From contig JAKABC010000002.1 in assembly GCA_021802025.1 (NCBI GenBank), positions 1 through 32,529 of the forward strand: 32,529 nt of DNA, in the 5' to 3' direction. Below the pieces are notes generated by a model, which saw only the letters and a list, made by a program, of their open reading frames with translations, made no database searches and was not told the DNA's origin. The translations under genes were made by a program, and so were the position numbers. Numbering within the stretch: the stretch's first letter is position 1; each line of letters begins with the position of its first letter. This stretch comes from Actinomycetes bacterium. GTDB lineage: Bacteria > Actinomycetota > Acidimicrobiia > Acidimicrobiales > RAAP-2. Below, piece by piece: positions 25,467-32,529 of this stretch.

Positions 25467-26305
25467 AGGCGGGCCCGCACCGCCGCCGCGAGGCGGCGCG
25501 CGGCCGGGGGGTGGAAGCCCAGGAAGAGGGAGGGCTCGACGAGCTCGAGCTCGAGCACCGCCCAGCCGACCTCGGTGCGCACGAGGTCGACCCGCGCGTA
25601 GAGGAGGGGCTCCTCGGACAGGTCGGCGACCGCCGCGAGGACGTCGCGGGCCAGTCCCTCCAGGGCGGCGTCGCGCGCGGCGAGCGACATCTGCTCCAGG
25701 CGGAAGTGCGCGCTGCGCCGGCGCTCGTCGGTGTTGAGCATCGCGCCCTTGCGCATGAGGTGGGTGACCTCGCCGTCGACGAGGACGACGGCCGTCTCGC
25801 CCTCGACGTCGACCGAGGCGACGTAGGGCTGGACGAGGGCGGCCCGTCCGGCGCGCGTCAGGCGCGCCACGTGGGCGAGGGCCGCCTCACGCTCCCCGGC
25901 GCGGTAGCGGGCGGCGTCGATCGAGCCCACCCCCACCACGGGCTTGACCACGAGGTCGCCCTCGGGCAGGACCGGGGTGTCGTCGACCTCGACGACGTGG
26001 CTCTCGACGACCGGAACCGCCCGTCGGGCCAGGTCCAGCAGGTAGTGCTTGTCCGAGGAGTAGGCCACCACGGGATAGGGGTTGAGCAGGCGCGGCACGC
26101 CCTTCGCCCAGGCGAGGAAGGCCTCGGGCCGGGCCGGGTAGTCCCACGTCGAGCGGATGACGACCAGGGCGTCGTCCCAGGTCTCGGTCGGGTCGTCCCA
26201 GACAGCGAGGCGGGCCTCCAGACCCTCGGCCGCGAGCGCCTCGAGCAAGAGCGGGCCGTCGGGGTCGGTACGCTCCCCGGCGCAGGTGGCGACGAGGACC
26301 CTCAC
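25463..26305 (-). CDS. ATP-grasp domain protein (DcsG/RimK-like ligase fold)
   Basis: This 280-residue soluble protein has an N-terminal pre-ATP-grasp fold with VVIRSTWDYPARPEAFLAWA (48-67), a motif I associate with the ATP-grasp family that includes cycloserine-biosynthesis DcsG. Lys86 in SSDKHYLLD and Lys121 in GDLVVKPVVGVGS are likely nucleotide-binding lysines. YARVDLV (236-242) and LELELVEPSLF (251-261) supply the acidic Mg-ATP residues. ATP-grasp enzymes ligate a carboxylate to an amine or thiol through an acyl phosphate. The substrate is unknown; peptide or amino-acid ligase is the default guess. The start GTG 26305 overlaps the nuoN stop as GTGA, so it is translated with the complex I genes. 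It may be only a hitchhiker, but might modify a nuo subunit or a metabolite. Confidence 0.8.
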   Translation of the reverse strand: MRVLVATCAGERTDPDGPLLLEALAAEGLEARLAVWDDPTETWDDALVVIRSTWDYPARPEAFLAWAKGVPRLLNPYPVVAYSSDKHYLLDLARRAVPVVESHVVEVDDTPVLPEGDLVVKPVVGVGSIDAARYRAGEREAALAHVARLTRAGRAALVQPYVASVDVEGETAVVLVDGEVTHLMRKGAMLNTDERRRSAHFRLEQMSLAARDAALEGLARDVLAAVADLSEEPLLYARVDLVRTEVGWAVLELELVEPSLFLGFHPPAARRLAAAVRARL

Positions 26306-27777
26306 GGGAGGAAGAGCAAGGTGGCGTGCTGGGCCCAGGCGGCGACCGGACCCGGCCACACCCCGAAGACCACCGCCACGGCCACCCCGACGAGGATGGC
26401 GAGGCCCGTCGCGCGCGGCACCGCCACGCGCTCGGCGCCGTCCTCGGTCTCCTCGGCCACGAGCACCATCACCCAGCGCAGGTAGAAGGCCGCGGCGATG
26501 GCCGCCGAGAGCAGCGCGACCAGGGCCAGCGCCCCGCCCCCCGAGCGGAGGGTCGCCGACAGCACGGCGTACTTCGCGTAGAAGCCGACCGTGAGCGGCG
26601 CCCCGAGCTGGCTGAGCAGGAGCACGACCAGCGCCCCGCCGAGCCACGGCTGGCGCCGCGCGAGGCCCCGGTAGCCGTCGATCGCGTGGCGGGTGTCGCC
26701 CACCCCGCCGACCAGGGTCACCACGGCGAAGGTCGCCACCACCACCGGGGCGTAGGTGAGCACGTAGAAGAGCGTCCCGGCCGCGCCCGCGGCGCTGCCG
26801 GTCCAGACCCCGAGCAGCATGAAGCCGGCCTGGTTGATCGAGGAGTAGGCCAGCAGCCGCTTCACGTCGCGCTGGGCCAGGCCGAGCACGGCCCCGACCA
26901 CGCAGGTCGCGATCACCAGGGCGTAGAGGATCGGCCGCCAGGTGTCGAGCTGGGTGCCCAGGGCCGAGACGAGCACGCGCACCAGGGCCAAGAAGGCGCC
27001 GACCTTGACGATCGAGGCCATCATGCCGGTGACCGGCGTGGGCGAGCCCTGGTAGACGTCGGGCGACCACTGGTGGAACGGCACCGCCGCCACCTTGAAG
27101 CCGAAGCCCACGAGCAGCAGCGCCCCGCCGGCGTAGAGCAGCCCGGGACGCAGCACGACGTTCGTGCCCAGGAAGTAGGCGATCGAGCTCAGGTTCGTCG
27201 AGCCGGTGGCGCCGTAGACGAGGGCCACCCCGTAGATGAAGATCGCCGAGGCGAAACTGCCGAGCAGGAAGTACTTGAGCGCCGCCTCGGACGACCCGGT
27301 GCGGTGGCGGTCGACGCCGGCGAGCACGTAGAGCCCGAGCGAGAGCGTCTCGAGACCCAAGAAGACGACGATGAGGTCGTTCGCCTGGACCATGAGCAGG
27401 GCCCCGGCGCTCGAGGCGAGCGCGAGGACGGGCACCTCGGCGCCGAACACGCGGGCCCGCTCCCCCCAGTCGTAGACGACCAGGGCGCTCAGGGCGAGGG
27501 CGAGGGCGACCGCGACCGTCCCCACGACGGCGAAGCCGTCGAGCACGACCGCGTGGGCGACGGTGGTCGTGGCCCCGTGGTCGGCGACGTACGACCACTG
27601 GACGAACCCCTCGACGAGGACGGCGACGCACGCGGCGAGCACCACCGCGAGCGACGCCGCGGGCCGCAGGGGCCGACGCGCCAGGGCGCTCAGCACCGTG
27701 AGCACGACGGCGGCGCCGAAGATCGTGAGCACCGGGAGCAGGGCCAGGTAGTGGATCGAGGGGATGGTGAGGCTCAC
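26302..27777 (-). CDS. nuoN: NADH-quinone oxidoreductase subunit N
   Basis: Antiporter-like membrane subunit of complex I, 491 residues and about 14 helices, one of three proton-translocating modules. Key residues are visible: FLGLETLSLGLYVL (139-152, Glu143), VGFGFKVAAVPFHQWSPDVY (223-242, with Lys228 in the broken helix), PTPVTGMMASIVKVGAF (247-263, Lys258) and LAQRDVKRLLAYSSINQAG. The GTG start at 27777 overlaps the nuoM stop (GTGA), and the stop overlaps the ATP-grasp start. A much longer frame reaching into nuoM is antisense-type noise. Length and charged residues are normal. Confidence 0.97.
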   Translation of the reverse strand: MSLTIPSIHYLALLPVLTIFGAAVVLTVLSALARRPLRPAASLAVVLAACVAVLVEGFVQWSYVADHGATTTVAHAVVLDGFAVVGTVAVALALALSALVVYDWGERARVFGAEVPVLALASSAGALLMVQANDLIVVFLGLETLSLGLYVLAGVDRHRTGSSEAALKYFLLGSFASAIFIYGVALVYGATGSTNLSSIAYFLGTNVVLRPGLLYAGGALLLVGFGFKVAAVPFHQWSPDVYQGSPTPVTGMMASIVKVGAFLALVRVLVSALGTQLDTWRPILYALVIATCVVGAVLGLAQRDVKRLLAYSSINQAGFMLLGVWTGSAAGAAGTLFYVLTYAPVVVATFAVVTLVGGVGDTRHAIDGYRGLARRQPWLGGALVVLLLSQLGAPLTVGFYAKYAVLSATLRSGGGALALVALLSAAIAAAFYLRWVMVLVAEETEDGAERVAVPRATGLAILVGVAVAVVFGVWPGPVAAWAQHATLLFLP

Positions 27778-29270
27778 GGGCGCACCGCCGCGATCTCGTG
27801 GGCCACCAGCTGGTGCACCGAGGGCGCGATCCGGTTCAGCACCGGCTGGGGGAAGACGCCCAGGGCCACCACCAGCACCACGACCGGGACCATGACCCAG
27901 CGCTCGGCACGGCGGGCGTCCTCGAGGTGCTCGTTGGGGCCCTGCGCGCGGCCGTGGAAGACGCGCTGGAAGGCCCAGAGCAGGTACGCCGCCGAGGCCA
28001 GCACCCCGAGCGTGGCGAACGCGGCCCACCAGGCGTGGGTGGTGAAGGTGCCGATGAGGATGAGGTACTCGCTCACGAAGCCCGAGAGGCCGGGCAGGCC
28101 GATCGAGGCCATCATCACCACGGTGAAGAGGGCCGCGAGGACCGGGGCCGGCCCCTGGAGGCCGGCGAGGTCGCGGATCTGGTAGCTGGCGCGTCGGCGC
28201 TCGACGAAGCCGATCAGCAAGAAGAAGCCCGCGGTGATCACGCCGTGGTTGAACATCAACAGCAGCGCCCCCTCGGTGGCTATCGCCGAGCCGCTCATCA
28301 CCCCCAGGGTGATGAAGCCCATCTGGGCCAGCGAGGAGTAGGCGACGAGGCGCTTGAGGTCGGGCGTGGCGCAGGCGACGAGCGAGCCGTAGAGGATGCC
28401 CACGACCGCCAGGGTCAGCACCACCGGGCGCACGTCGACAAGCGCCAGCGGCACGAGCCCGACCGCCACGCGCAACAGTCCGTACGAACCGAGCTTGGCC
28501 AGCAGCGCCGAGAGCTCGATCGACCCCCCCGTCGGGGCCTCGGCGTAGGCCAGGGGCGACCAGGTGTGCAGCGGCCAGATCGGGCTCTTCACCGCGAAGG
28601 CCACCGCGAAGGCGACGAAGAGCCACACGGCCGTCCCGTGGCTCAGGGTCGTGGCGGCCAGGGCGCCGAAAGCGAAGGTCAGCGGGCCCCCGACCTGGTT
28701 CTGGTGGGCGACGGCGAGGTAGATCAGCCCAACGAGCAGCGCCGCCGAGCCGGTGAAGGTGTAGACGAAGAACTTGAGCGCGGCGCGGGCCCGCTCGGCC
28801 CCACCCCACTCGGCCACGATGAAGTAGCTCGGCACGAGGGTGAGCTCGAAGAAGACGAAGAACTCCAGTCCGTCCTGGGCGAGGAAGCTGCCCATCGTGC
28901 AGGCGGTGAGCACGAGCAGCCAGGCCACGAAGGCCGGCTCGCGGCGCCGGTCGCGCGCGCCGAGCAGCGCGAGGCAGAGCACCAGGCTCGTCAAGACGAC
29001 CAGCAACAGGCTGATCCCGTCCAGCCCGACGTCGTAGGCCAGGCCGAAGGGCGCGGCCAGCACGTGACGGGTGGCGAAGTCGAGCGTGTGGGCGCCCGCC
29101 ACGTGCGGGTCGTAGAGGAAGGCCACGACGAGGGTGAGGGCGAGCTCGACGATCGAGGCGCCCACGGCGACCCGGTAGGCGCCGTCGCGGGTGCGCGCGG
29201 CCAGAAGTGCGCCGAGCGCCCCGAGCAGGGGCACGACGAGCAAGGCGGCGAGGTACCAAGACGAGTGCAC
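27774..29270 (-). CDS. nuoM: NADH-quinone oxidoreductase subunit M
   Basis: Antiporter-like proton-pumping membrane subunit of complex I, 498 residues. Family blocks include FFVFFELTLVPSYFIV (137-152, Glu142), FAVKSPIWPLHTWSPL (225-240, Lys228), AEAPTGGSIELSALLAKLGS (243-262, Lys259), CATPDLKRLVAYSSLAQMG and MMASIGLPGLSGFVSEYL. The start is GTG 29270, only 2 nt after the nuoL TAG. It gives VHSSWYLAALLVVP, which begins directly with the first helix; the longer frame upstream reads through nuoL and is rejected. The stop overlaps nuoN as GTGA. Confidence 0.97.
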   Translation of the reverse strand: MHSSWYLAALLVVPLLGALGALLAARTRDGAYRVAVGASIVELALTLVVAFLYDPHVAGAHTLDFATRHVLAAPFGLAYDVGLDGISLLLVVLTSLVLCLALLGARDRRREPAFVAWLLVLTACTMGSFLAQDGLEFFVFFELTLVPSYFIVAEWGGAERARAALKFFVYTFTGSAALLVGLIYLAVAHQNQVGGPLTFAFGALAATTLSHGTAVWLFVAFAVAFAVKSPIWPLHTWSPLAYAEAPTGGSIELSALLAKLGSYGLLRVAVGLVPLALVDVRPVVLTLAVVGILYGSLVACATPDLKRLVAYSSLAQMGFITLGVMSGSAIATEGALLLMFNHGVITAGFFLLIGFVERRRASYQIRDLAGLQGPAPVLAALFTVVMMASIGLPGLSGFVSEYLILIGTFTTHAWWAAFATLGVLASAAYLLWAFQRVFHGRAQGPNEHLEDARRAERWVMVPVVVLVVALGVFPQPVLNRIAPSVHQLVAHEIAAVRP

Positions 29271-29272
29271 GG

Positions 29273-31144
29273 CTAACCGACCCTCGCCACCAGGTAGACG
29301 ACCACCACGCACAGCCCGAGGGCCGTGGCCAGCGCGTAGTGGCGCACGAAGCCCGACTGGGCCTTGCGCAGGCCGAGCGCGCCGTGGCGGGCGGCCCCGG
29401 CGACCGCGGCCACCGCGCCGTCGATCACGCGCGGCTCGACAACGGCCTCGGCCACCCCCGCGACGCGGGTGAGGGGTCGGCCGATCACCGTGTCGTAGGC
29501 GTCGTCCCAGTGCCAGACGCGCGCGAGGAACGGCCACTCGTAGCGCGAATCGCTCGAGCGCGAGCTCCAGACGCTGTAGGCCGCCGCCAGCCCCACCACC
29601 GCCGCGGCGACGTCGACGGCGGCGAGCGTCCACTGGGTCGCGGTCGTCGCCCCGACCACCGGGGCGACGTAGCCGAGCACCGGGTGCAAGAAGGTCGCGA
29701 GCGACCGGCCGTGGGCCCACGGCAGGTCGATGACCCCGCCGAGCGCGGCGAGCACCGCGAGGACGACGAGCGGCAGGGTCATCACCCAGGGCGACTCGTG
29801 GGGGTCGGCGCCGTGGGTCACCCCGCGGAAGCGCTCCTCTCCGCGGAAGCACAGGACGAACAGCCGGCTCATGTAGTAGGCCGTCAGCACCGCGGTCACG
29901 ACCCCGAGGGCCCACAGGAACTTGTCGTGCAGGTAGGCGTTCGTGAGGACGTCCCCCTTGGCGAAGAAGCCGGCGAACGGGGGGATGCCGGCGATGGCGA
30001 GCCACGCCACGAGGAACGTCGGGTAGGTCAGGGGGAGGTACCGCGCGAGCCCGCCCATGCGCCCCAGGTCCTGCTCGCCGTGGAGCGAGTGGATGACCGA
30101 CCCCGCGCCCAAGAAGAGCAGGGCCTTGTAGAAGGCGTGGGCGACCATGAGGAAGATCGCCGCGCCGTAGGCGCCCACTCCGACGGCGAGCACCATGTAG
30201 CCGATCTGGGAGACCGTGGAGAAGGCCAGGACCTTCTTGATGTCGCGCTGGGCGGTGGCGACGGTCGCCGCCACGAAGGCCGTGACCCCGCCGATCACGG
30301 CGATGGTGAGCCGGCCCGACGACGAGAGGGCCAGCACCGGCGACATGCGCACGAGTAGGTAGACCCCGGCCGTCACCATGGTCGCGGCGTGGATGAGCGC
30401 CGACACCGGGGTCGGGCCCTCCATCGCGTCGGGCAGCCAGTTAAAGAGCGGGATCTGGGCGCTCTTGCCGGTCGCGGCGAGCAGGAGGGCCAGCACGACC
30501 AGGGTGGCGACGGTGGGCGAGAGCTGGCCGGCGCGCGAGAAGACGCTCAGGTAGCTGAGCGTGTGGAGACGGCTGAAGAGCAGGAACATCGCGAGCAGCA
30601 GCCCGACGTCGCCCACCCGGTTGTAGAGGAAGGCCTTCTTGCCGGCGCTGGCCGCGCTGTCGCGGTCGAAGTAGTAGCTGACCAGCCAGTACGAGCACGC
30701 GCCGACCCCCTCCCACCCGACGAAGGTCATCACCAGCGTGCCCGAGAGCACCAGCACCAGCATCGAGAAGACGAAGAGGTTCAGGTAGACGAAGAACTTG
30801 CGGAAGTCGCGCTCGCCGTGCATGTAGCCGGTCGAGTAGAGGTGGATCAGCGCGGAGATCCCCGTGACAAAGAGCGCCATGGTGATCGAGAGAGGATCGA
30901 CCAGCAGTGAGGCCGGCACGTGGAGGCTCCCCACCGAGATCCACGTGAAGAGGTGCACGCTGAACTCGCGGTGCTGGTGGTGGAGCAGGACCAGAAAGGC
31001 CGCGACGGCCAGGACGAAGCTGGCCCCGACCACGCCGGTGGTGAGCGACCCGACGGCCCGCTCCGACGCGCGACGGGGCACGCTCATCGCCAGGAGCGCC
31101 CCCGCCAGGGGCAGCAGGAGGATCAAGGTCGCCAGCGCCGCCAT
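29273..31144 (-). CDS. nuoL: NADH-quinone oxidoreductase subunit L
   Basis: The largest antiporter-like subunit of complex I, 623 residues, placed at the distal end of the membrane arm. It shows TFVGWEGVGACSYWLVSYYF (140-159, Glu145), ATGKSAQIPLFNWLPDAMEG (224-243, Lys227) and PTPVSALIHAATMVTAG (244-260), followed by further helices. The C-terminal third has the linker expected for the long lateral helix that spans nuoM and nuoN. The ATG at 31144 lies 1 nt after the nuoK TGA (TGAGATG). Normal length for an actinobacterial NuoL. Confidence 0.97.
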   Translation of the reverse strand: MAALATLILLLPLAGALLAMSVPRRASERAVGSLTTGVVGASFVLAVAAFLVLLHHQHREFSVHLFTWISVGSLHVPASLLVDPLSITMALFVTGISALIHLYSTGYMHGERDFRKFFVYLNLFVFSMLVLVLSGTLVMTFVGWEGVGACSYWLVSYYFDRDSAASAGKKAFLYNRVGDVGLLLAMFLLFSRLHTLSYLSVFSRAGQLSPTVATLVVLALLLAATGKSAQIPLFNWLPDAMEGPTPVSALIHAATMVTAGVYLLVRMSPVLALSSSGRLTIAVIGGVTAFVAATVATAQRDIKKVLAFSTVSQIGYMVLAVGVGAYGAAIFLMVAHAFYKALLFLGAGSVIHSLHGEQDLGRMGGLARYLPLTYPTFLVAWLAIAGIPPFAGFFAKGDVLTNAYLHDKFLWALGVVTAVLTAYYMSRLFVLCFRGEERFRGVTHGADPHESPWVMTLPLVVLAVLAALGGVIDLPWAHGRSLATFLHPVLGYVAPVVGATTATQWTLAAVDVAAAVVGLAAAYSVWSSRSSDSRYEWPFLARVWHWDDAYDTVIGRPLTRVAGVAEAVVEPRVIDGAVAAVAGAARHGALGLRKAQSGFVRHYALATALGLCVVVVYLVARVG

Positions 31145-31145
31145 C

Positions 31146-31451
31146 TCAGCCCTTCATCTCGGTCAGCTCGTCGACCGAGGTCGAGTGGCGCCGCCTAAAG
31201 ACGGCGACCACGATCCCCAGCCCCACGGTCACCTCGGCCGCGGCGACCACCATCACGAAGAAGACGCTGGCCTGGCCCCCGATGTCCGAGAGCGTGCGCG
31301 CGAAGGTCACGAAGGTCAGGTTGACGGCGTTGAGCATCAGCTCGACGCACATGAACATGATGAGCGCGCTGCGCCGGGTCAAGAGGCCGTAGGCGCCGAT
31401 GCCGAAGAGCACCGCCGCGAGCACCAGGTACCAGGCCGCCGGGACGTTCAC
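31146..31451 (-). CDS. nuoK: NADH-quinone oxidoreductase subunit K
   Basis: Small three-helix membrane subunit of complex I (101 residues), homologous to ND4L. Conserved glutamates for proton transfer are present: CVELMLNAVNL (Glu37) and VVAAAEVTVGLGI (Glu73). The start is GTG 31451, which overlaps the nuoJ stop (GTGA); the stop is followed after 1 nt by nuoL. No anomaly. Confidence 0.97.
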   Translation of the reverse strand: MNVPAAWYLVLAAVLFGIGAYGLLTRRSALIMFMCVELMLNAVNLTFVTFARTLSDIGGQASVFFVMVVAAAEVTVGLGIVVAVFRRRHSTSVDELTEMKG

Positions 31452-32005
31452 TCGGCCTCCTCGGTGGCGCGCTCACGTCGGGCGAGGATGACGGCCCCCA
31501 CGACGGCGATCACCAGCAGCGCGGCGGTGGCCTCGAAGGCGTAGAGGTAGGTCGTGAAGACCGCCGTTCCCAGCTGGTGAACGTTGCCGGTACCGGTAGC
31601 GAGCGACGAGCCCGACGCCGAGGTCGCCCCGGTCACCCAGTGCGAGCTCGCGAGCAGGGCGATGATCCCCCCGACGGTGACCGCCACGCCGAGGGCGGCC
31701 AGCGGCCGCTGGCCCACCAGGGGCTCGACGTGGTCGTGGCGGCTGAATCCGACCCCGAGGAACATGATGACGAAGAGGAAGAGGACGACGATCGCCCCGG
31801 CGTAGACGATCACCTGCACGGCGGCGAGGAAGTCGGCCGACTGGGCGATGAAGGCCACGGCCACCCCGAAGAGGGTGAGGATGAGGCTGAGCGCCGCGTG
31901 GACCGGGTTGCGCACCGCCAGCACGCCGAGCGCGCCCACCACGATGAGCACGGCCGCCGTCACGAAGACGAGGATCGAGGGCACGGCGTACGCGGTGGCG
32001 ATCAC
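31448..32005 (-). CDS. nuoJ: NADH-quinone oxidoreductase subunit J
   Basis: Five-helix membrane subunit of complex I (185 residues), homologous to ND6. The conserved third-helix block is AAVQVIVYAGAIVVLFLFVI, followed by MFLGVGF. The N-terminal ALSLILTLFGVAVAFIAQSADFL region also fits. The start is GTG 32005, which overlaps the nuoI TGA (GTGA) and gives VIATAYAVPSILVF. The longer frame upstream is a shadow of nuoI. The loop before the last helix (GATSASGSSLATGTGNVHQLG) is low-complexity but common in this subunit. Confidence 0.96.
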   Translation of the reverse strand: MIATAYAVPSILVFVTAAVLIVVGALGVLAVRNPVHAALSLILTLFGVAVAFIAQSADFLAAVQVIVYAGAIVVLFLFVIMFLGVGFSRHDHVEPLVGQRPLAALGVAVTVGGIIALLASSHWVTGATSASGSSLATGTGNVHQLGTAVFTTYLYAFEATAALLVIAVVGAVILARRERATEEAE

Positions 32006-32529
32006 GCGCCCCTCTTTCGTCTCGGGAGCCGCTCGCGCAGCCGCTCGAGCGCGGCCACCGGGCCGCTGAGGTCGGCCGGGACGTCGTCGGGCTGGAGGTG
32101 GCGCACGAAGGCCCGCCGCAGCGACTTGGTGCCCGTCGCGGCGTCGTCGCGCCGGCCCGACTGGCCGCCCTCGGGCGCGCGCTGGCCGTAGCCGAGCTCG
32201 CCCGACCACTGCACCACGCCCTCGAACGCGGCGTCGCCGGCGGGGGACGTCGCGCGCATCCAGCCACCCGTCATCGCCGCCTCCCCCTCGCGCCAGTCCT
32301 CCCAGGGCAGGCGCTGGGGGTTGCCGTCGTCGTCCACCACCAGCTCGGCCTTGGTGTAGATCGCGTCGGCCCGGTTGGTGAAGGAGAACTCGAACAGCTT
32401 GGACTCGGTGATCGCCTGGGTGGGGCAGGCTTCGACGCACAGGTCGCAGTGGATGCAGCGCAGGTAGTTGATCTCGTAGATGTAGCCGTAGCGCTCCCCC
32501 GGGCTCACCGGGTGATCGGGCGGGTTGTC
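32002..32529 (-). CDS. nuoI: NADH-quinone oxidoreductase subunit I (N-terminus beyond the window)
   Basis: Ferredoxin-like subunit of complex I that carries two [4Fe-4S] clusters (N6a and N6b). The visible 175 residues begin DNPPDHPVSPGERYGYIYE and contain one cluster motif, CIHCDLCVEACP, then ITESKLFEFSFTNRADAIYT, typical of actinobacterial NuoI. The first cluster motif must lie before the window's right edge, so the gene is partial at its 5' end; the apparent internal GTG start near 32508 is not real. After the ferredoxin fold the protein has a long hydrophilic tail (GGWMRATSPAG to RRKRGA) of about 100 residues, as in other actinobacterial forms. The stop overlaps nuoJ. Confidence 0.96.
   Translation of the reverse strand, partial: DNPPDHPVSPGERYGYIYEINYLRCIHCDLCVEACPTQAITESKLFEFSFTNRADAIYTKAELVVDDDGNPQRLPWEDWREGEAAMTGGWMRATSPAGDAAFEGVVQWSGELGYGQRAPEGGQSGRRDDAATGTKSLRRAFVRHLQPDDVPADLSGPVAALERLRERLPRRKRGA

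Noticed and set aside
32508..32529. Internal GTG as a true start of nuoI
   Set aside because: The frame continues upstream to the window edge with conserved residues DNPPDHPV, and the first iron-sulfur motif must lie further upstream.

Overview
The window is very GC-rich, tightly packed DNA with many GTG starts and very short intergenic gaps. It carries an actinobacterial-type respiratory cluster: ctaE followed by qcrC (two CXXCH haem sites), a multi-helix Rieske QcrA, and a QcrB with a PDWY quinol-site motif. It also has a hemE-hemH-hemY block of the monoderm type. This points to an actinomycetote, perhaps of the Acidimicrobiia or a related deep lineage; the class is inference. No rRNA, tRNA, CRISPR array, insertion sequence or phage gene is visible. 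Most of the window is core metabolism, and about 5 kb (18.6-24.0 kb) is less ordinary.

Layout. (1) 1-1816, minus: a MoxR-type AAA+ ATPase followed by a partial partner protein that runs off the left edge. (2) 1854-8705, minus: a complete histidine-utilisation operon, hutG-hutH-hutU-hutI, continued by the ATPase and permease of an ABC-2 exporter. hutI has no stop codon and reads in frame into the ABC ATPase. (3) 8779-12743, minus: ctaE-qcrC-qcrA-qcrB, preceded by a HelD-like helicase (12754-15102) only 10 nt upstream. (4) 15211-18590, plus: hemE-hemH-hemY, divergent from helD across a 108-bp gap with a -10-like element on each strand. (5) 18587-19087, minus: a small HAD phosphatase. (6) 19141-22122, plus: a 993-residue membrane protein with a catalytically dead metallophosphoesterase domain fused to a C-terminal DUF2156/lysyl-phosphatidylglycerol-synthase-like domain. 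(7) 22182-24041, plus: a secreted GH25-like protein with tandem beta-type repeats and a less GC-extreme composition. (8) 24198-25466, plus: an MFS exporter. (9) 25463-32529, minus: nuoI (partial)-J-K-L-M-N, ending in an ATP-grasp ligase gene.

How the genes fit together. The hut genes encode the full four-step route from histidine through urocanate, imidazolone propionate and formiminoglutamate to glutamate. Complex I (nuo), the bc complex (qcr) and cytochrome oxidase subunit III (ctaE) are parts of one aerobic respiratory chain, and the hem genes supply its haem. Genes within operons are mostly joined by 4-nt GTGA overlaps. Three transcription units (MoxR, hutG, MFS) have a TANNNT hexamer exactly 6 nt before the start codon, as expected for leaderless mRNAs.

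The best leads are the hutI/ABC read-through, the dead phosphoesterase-DUF2156 fusion beside a secreted repeat protein, the perfect inverted repeat upstream of hutG, the altered active-site residues in HutH and HutG, and the ATP-grasp gene at the end of nuo. I did not find one clearly new multi-gene system.
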